Part shown: piece by piece, positions 62,021 through 64,000 of the stretch
Layout of the letters: each line of letters begins with the position of its first letter
Position numbering within the stretch: the stretch's first letter is position 1
NCBI GenBank assembly: GCA_035551615.1
Contig: DASZNC010000129.1
Coordinates: forward strand, 6,521 to 70,520
Length of the DNA: 64,000 nt
Origin: JAKCDU01 sp035551615
GTDB lineage: Bacteria > Actinomycetota > Acidimicrobiia > Acidimicrobiales > Palsa-688
Reading direction: 5' to 3'
Made by a program: the position numbers and the translations under genes
The notes under the pieces: generated by a model
The model's input: only the letters and a program-made list of their open reading frames with translations
Database searches by the model: none
Told to the model about the DNA's origin: nothing

Positions 62021-64000
62021 GTGGGAAGGGGTGCCCCGGAGTCCGATCGCAGGCAGACCCATATATACACCTACCGGCTGCGGTCGATCGCTCGCCGGCG
62101 AGGGCTCGACTACATCGTCCTGGCCCTCGTGATCGGGGTGATCGGCGGCGTCGCCATGGGCTCGGCGACGATCGGTCGGCGTACGCAGTCCTCCTTCTCC
62201 GCCTATCTCAGACATGACAACGCCTCCACACTGACCATGTCGGCCTACGGGGTCGTGACCGGATCCGCGGCCAGCAACTACTCGCCCCATGTCGAGAACG
62301 AGATCCGTCACCTGCCGGAGGTGGAGACGGTCGAAGCCTGGGGCGGCACCTTCGCCGTCCCCGTCCAACCCGACGGGGTGCCCGAAGCGGCGGCCAACAA
62401 CGCGGTCAACGTCGCCGTTTCGATAGACGGCCTGTTCTTCGATCAGGACCGGGCCAGTGTGGTCCGGGGCCGGATGGCCGATCCGAACTCCCCGTTCGAG
62501 TTCGTGACATCGGAGTCGGGAGCGCGGGCACTCGACCTGCAGGTGGGCCAGACCGTCACCTTCGGCCTGTTCGGGCTATCGCAGGTCGACTCGCCCGGCT
62601 TCGGCACGCCCGCCGTCCAACCGACCCGGCGGCTCCAGATGCGCCTGGTCGGCCTGGTCGAGTTCAACGACGAGGTCATCGAGGACGACACCGATCAGTA
62701 CCCGACCAACCTGGTCCTCACTCCCGCCTTCTCCAGGCTGTTCCCCATCCTGAACAACGGCACGTGGTACGGCATCCGCCTCCAGCCCGGCGTCTCCGAC
62801 ATGGGCCGGATCGAACAGAGGCTGGAGAACCTCCTGCCGCCCGGGACCTCGGCCAACTTCAATCTGGTCTCCACGGTAAGGAGCAAGGTCGAGTCATCCT
62901 TGCGTCCGGAGTCGATTGCGTTAGGGGTGTTCGGGTTGATCGCCCTCCTGGCCGCCATCGGTATCGGTCTGCCGATCATCGCTCGGATCACCTTGGACGG
63001 CGAAGGTGACCGTTCCGTTCTGCGGGCGTTGGGCGCGCCCGAGGGGGCCATCGCCACCGATACATATGCCGGCCTGCTGGCAGCCGTGGTCATCGGTTGC
63101 GTCCTGGCCTCGACGTTCGCCGTGCTCCTGTCGGAGCTCGGTCCATTGGGACCGGTCCGGCGGGTCTTCCACCCGGGATCGATCACGACCGACTGGACCG
63201 TGCTCGGCGCCGGCGTCGTCGTGCTCCTGCTCGCCCTCGGCGCGCCGTCGGTACTGATCGCCCGGCGCCAGGCTCGGACGGCCGGCCGCCGGACGTCGAC
63301 CGTCGCCGGACCGAGATCGCGCCTGGCCGAGGTGGCCGCCTCGGCGGGCGCGCCGCCGCCGGTCCTCGTCGGGGTCCGGTTCGCCCTGGAGTCCGGGTCG
63401 GGCCGGGCCGTCAACTCATCCCGCTCCGTGATCATCGGCGCCGTGGTTTCCGTAACCCTCGTCGTAGCCACCGTCACCTTCGGCAGCGGCCTGCGCACTC
63501 TCGTCTCGCGACCCAGCCTCTACGGCTGGAACTGGGGTTACGCCCTCACCAGCGGAACCGATGTGCCGCCGGCGGCATTGGCCGCTCTGTCGGACGACCC
63601 GGATGTCGAAGCGTGGTCGGGATACACCGAGGTCAATCTCGACGTCGACGGGCAGATTGTCCCGGTGCTCGGAGCGAACGAGAGCCTGAGCGTCACGCCG
63701 CCCCTCCTGAGCGGGCGCTCCATCGACGGTCCTGGGCAGATCCTGTTGGGTGACGCCAGCTTGGCCGGGTTGCACAAGCACGTCGGCGACTACGTGGAGA
63801 TCGGGTACGGCAGCCCGAGCACGGCCCCGCTGTACCTCCCACCACAGCGGATGAGAGTCGTCGGGACGGCCACCCTGCCGGCCATCGCCGGATCCAACAC
63901 GTTCTCCGTCCACACTTCGATGGGGGTCGGCGGCGTGATGTCCTACAGCAGGCTCCCGGCCTCTTTCGGCAAACAGACCGAGAGCCCGGACCCGACCCAG
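62021..64000 (+). CDS. FtsX/MacB-type ABC transporter permease (3' end outside window)
   Basis: The frame is open from GTG 62021 to the window end, 660 codons. After a basic start (RLRSIARRRGLDY) there is one helix (IVLALVIGVIGGVAMG), a MacB-like periplasmic domain of about 230 residues, then FtsX helices (ALGVFGLIALLAAIGIGLPII, ATDTYAGLLAAVVIGCVLAS and a third), a cytoplasmic segment and the start of a second repeat (VIIGAVVSVTLVVATVTFGSG). This double FtsX layout is typical of large actinobacterial permeases that pair with an ATPase. No ATPase is in the window. Confidence 0.85.
   Translation, partial: MGRGAPESDRRQTHIYTYRLRSIARRRGLDYIVLALVIGVIGGVAMGSATIGRRTQSSFSAYLRHDNASTLTMSAYGVVTGSAASNYSPHVENEIRHLPEVETVEAWGGTFAVPVQPDGVPEAAANNAVNVAVSIDGLFFDQDRASVVRGRMADPNSPFEFVTSESGARALDLQVGQTVTFGLFGLSQVDSPGFGTPAVQPTRRLQMRLVGLVEFNDEVIEDDTDQYPTNLVLTPAFSRLFPILNNGTWYGIRLQPGVSDMGRIEQRLENLLPPGTSANFNLVSTVRSKVESSLRPESIALGVFGLIALLAAIGIGLPIIARITLDGEGDRSVLRALGAPEGAIATDTYAGLLAAVVIGCVLASTFAVLLSELGPLGPVRRVFHPGSITTDWTVLGAGVVVLLLALGAPSVLIARRQARTAGRRTSTVAGPRSRLAEVAASAGAPPPVLVGVRFALESGSGRAVNSSRSVIIGAVVSVTLVVATVTFGSGLRTLVSRPSLYGWNWGYALTSGTDVPPAALAALSDDPDVEAWSGYTEVNLDVDGQIVPVLGANESLSVTPPLLSGRSIDGPGQILLGDASLAGLHKHVGDYVEIGYGSPSTAPLYLPPQRMRVVGTATLPAIAGSNTFSVHTSMGVGGVMSYSRLPASFGKQTESPDPTQ

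Overview
The window is high-GC DNA from an actinobacterium. The evidence is the gene content and order (carD, clpC, panC-panD, coaX, an RsrA-like zinc anti-sigma factor beside a SigR-type ECF factor, an F420-type PPOX protein) and the frequent GTG/TTG starts and 4-base GTGA/ATGA overlaps. The closest fit I can suggest is a deep-branching actinobacterial lineage such as Acidimicrobiia. That is an inference; no rRNA gene or taxon-specific marker is present.

Layout. (1) 1-7.1 kb is accessory and surface-related: a YVTN propeller protein, a haem-binding ferric-reductase-like membrane protein, a kelch lipoprotein, a large secreted protein with a C-terminal membrane anchor, and a four-gene cassette resembling a type VII secretion substrate locus. 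(2) 7.2-34 kb is a conserved housekeeping block, almost all on the minus strand. Read in the minus direction from 34 kb it runs metalloprotease-tilS-hpt-ftsH-folE-folP-(phosphatase-like)-folB-folK, panC-panD-nadB-nadC-coaX-lysS, clpC, radA-disA, carD-ispD-ispF-rlmB-sigH. This combines c-di-AMP synthesis, DNA repair, protein quality control, MEP isoprenoids, folate, NAD and CoA synthesis. A polyprenyl diphosphate synthase and a Crp-family regulator lie on the plus strand inside it. (3) 34-38.9 kb holds an ECF sigma factor/anti-sigma pair with a small Cys-rich protein, gpsA, a BluB-CobT fusion for the lower ligand of cobamides, and a glycerophosphodiester phosphodiesterase. (4) 39-48.7 kb carries transport and catabolic genes: an MFS transporter, epoxide hydrolase, CaiB-type CoA-transferase, alpha/beta hydrolase, extradiol-dioxygenase-like protein, crotonase and thioesterase. 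(5) 48.7-59.8 kb is an accessory region of small enzyme families (DinB, RibD-C, RidA, VOC, DUF899, SDR, dioxygenase), a second ECF sigma factor with a membrane-anchored propeller, a frameshifted VOC gene, and degraded mobile DNA (HTH pair, Cys-rich fragment, integrase remnant) ending at a tRNA-Thr(CGT) gene. (6) 59.9-64 kb has acetoacetyl-CoA synthetase and a partial FtsX-type ABC permease running off the window.

Most notable: the type VII-like cassette (possible pore-forming effector with a membrane immunity candidate); a dual-specificity-phosphatase-like protein in the folate operon whose catalytic Cys is Gln; the BluB-CobT fusion; an SDR with Phe in place of the catalytic Tyr; inverted repeats before panC and radA; and a terminator hairpin that may also encode part of a lipoprotein signal peptide.
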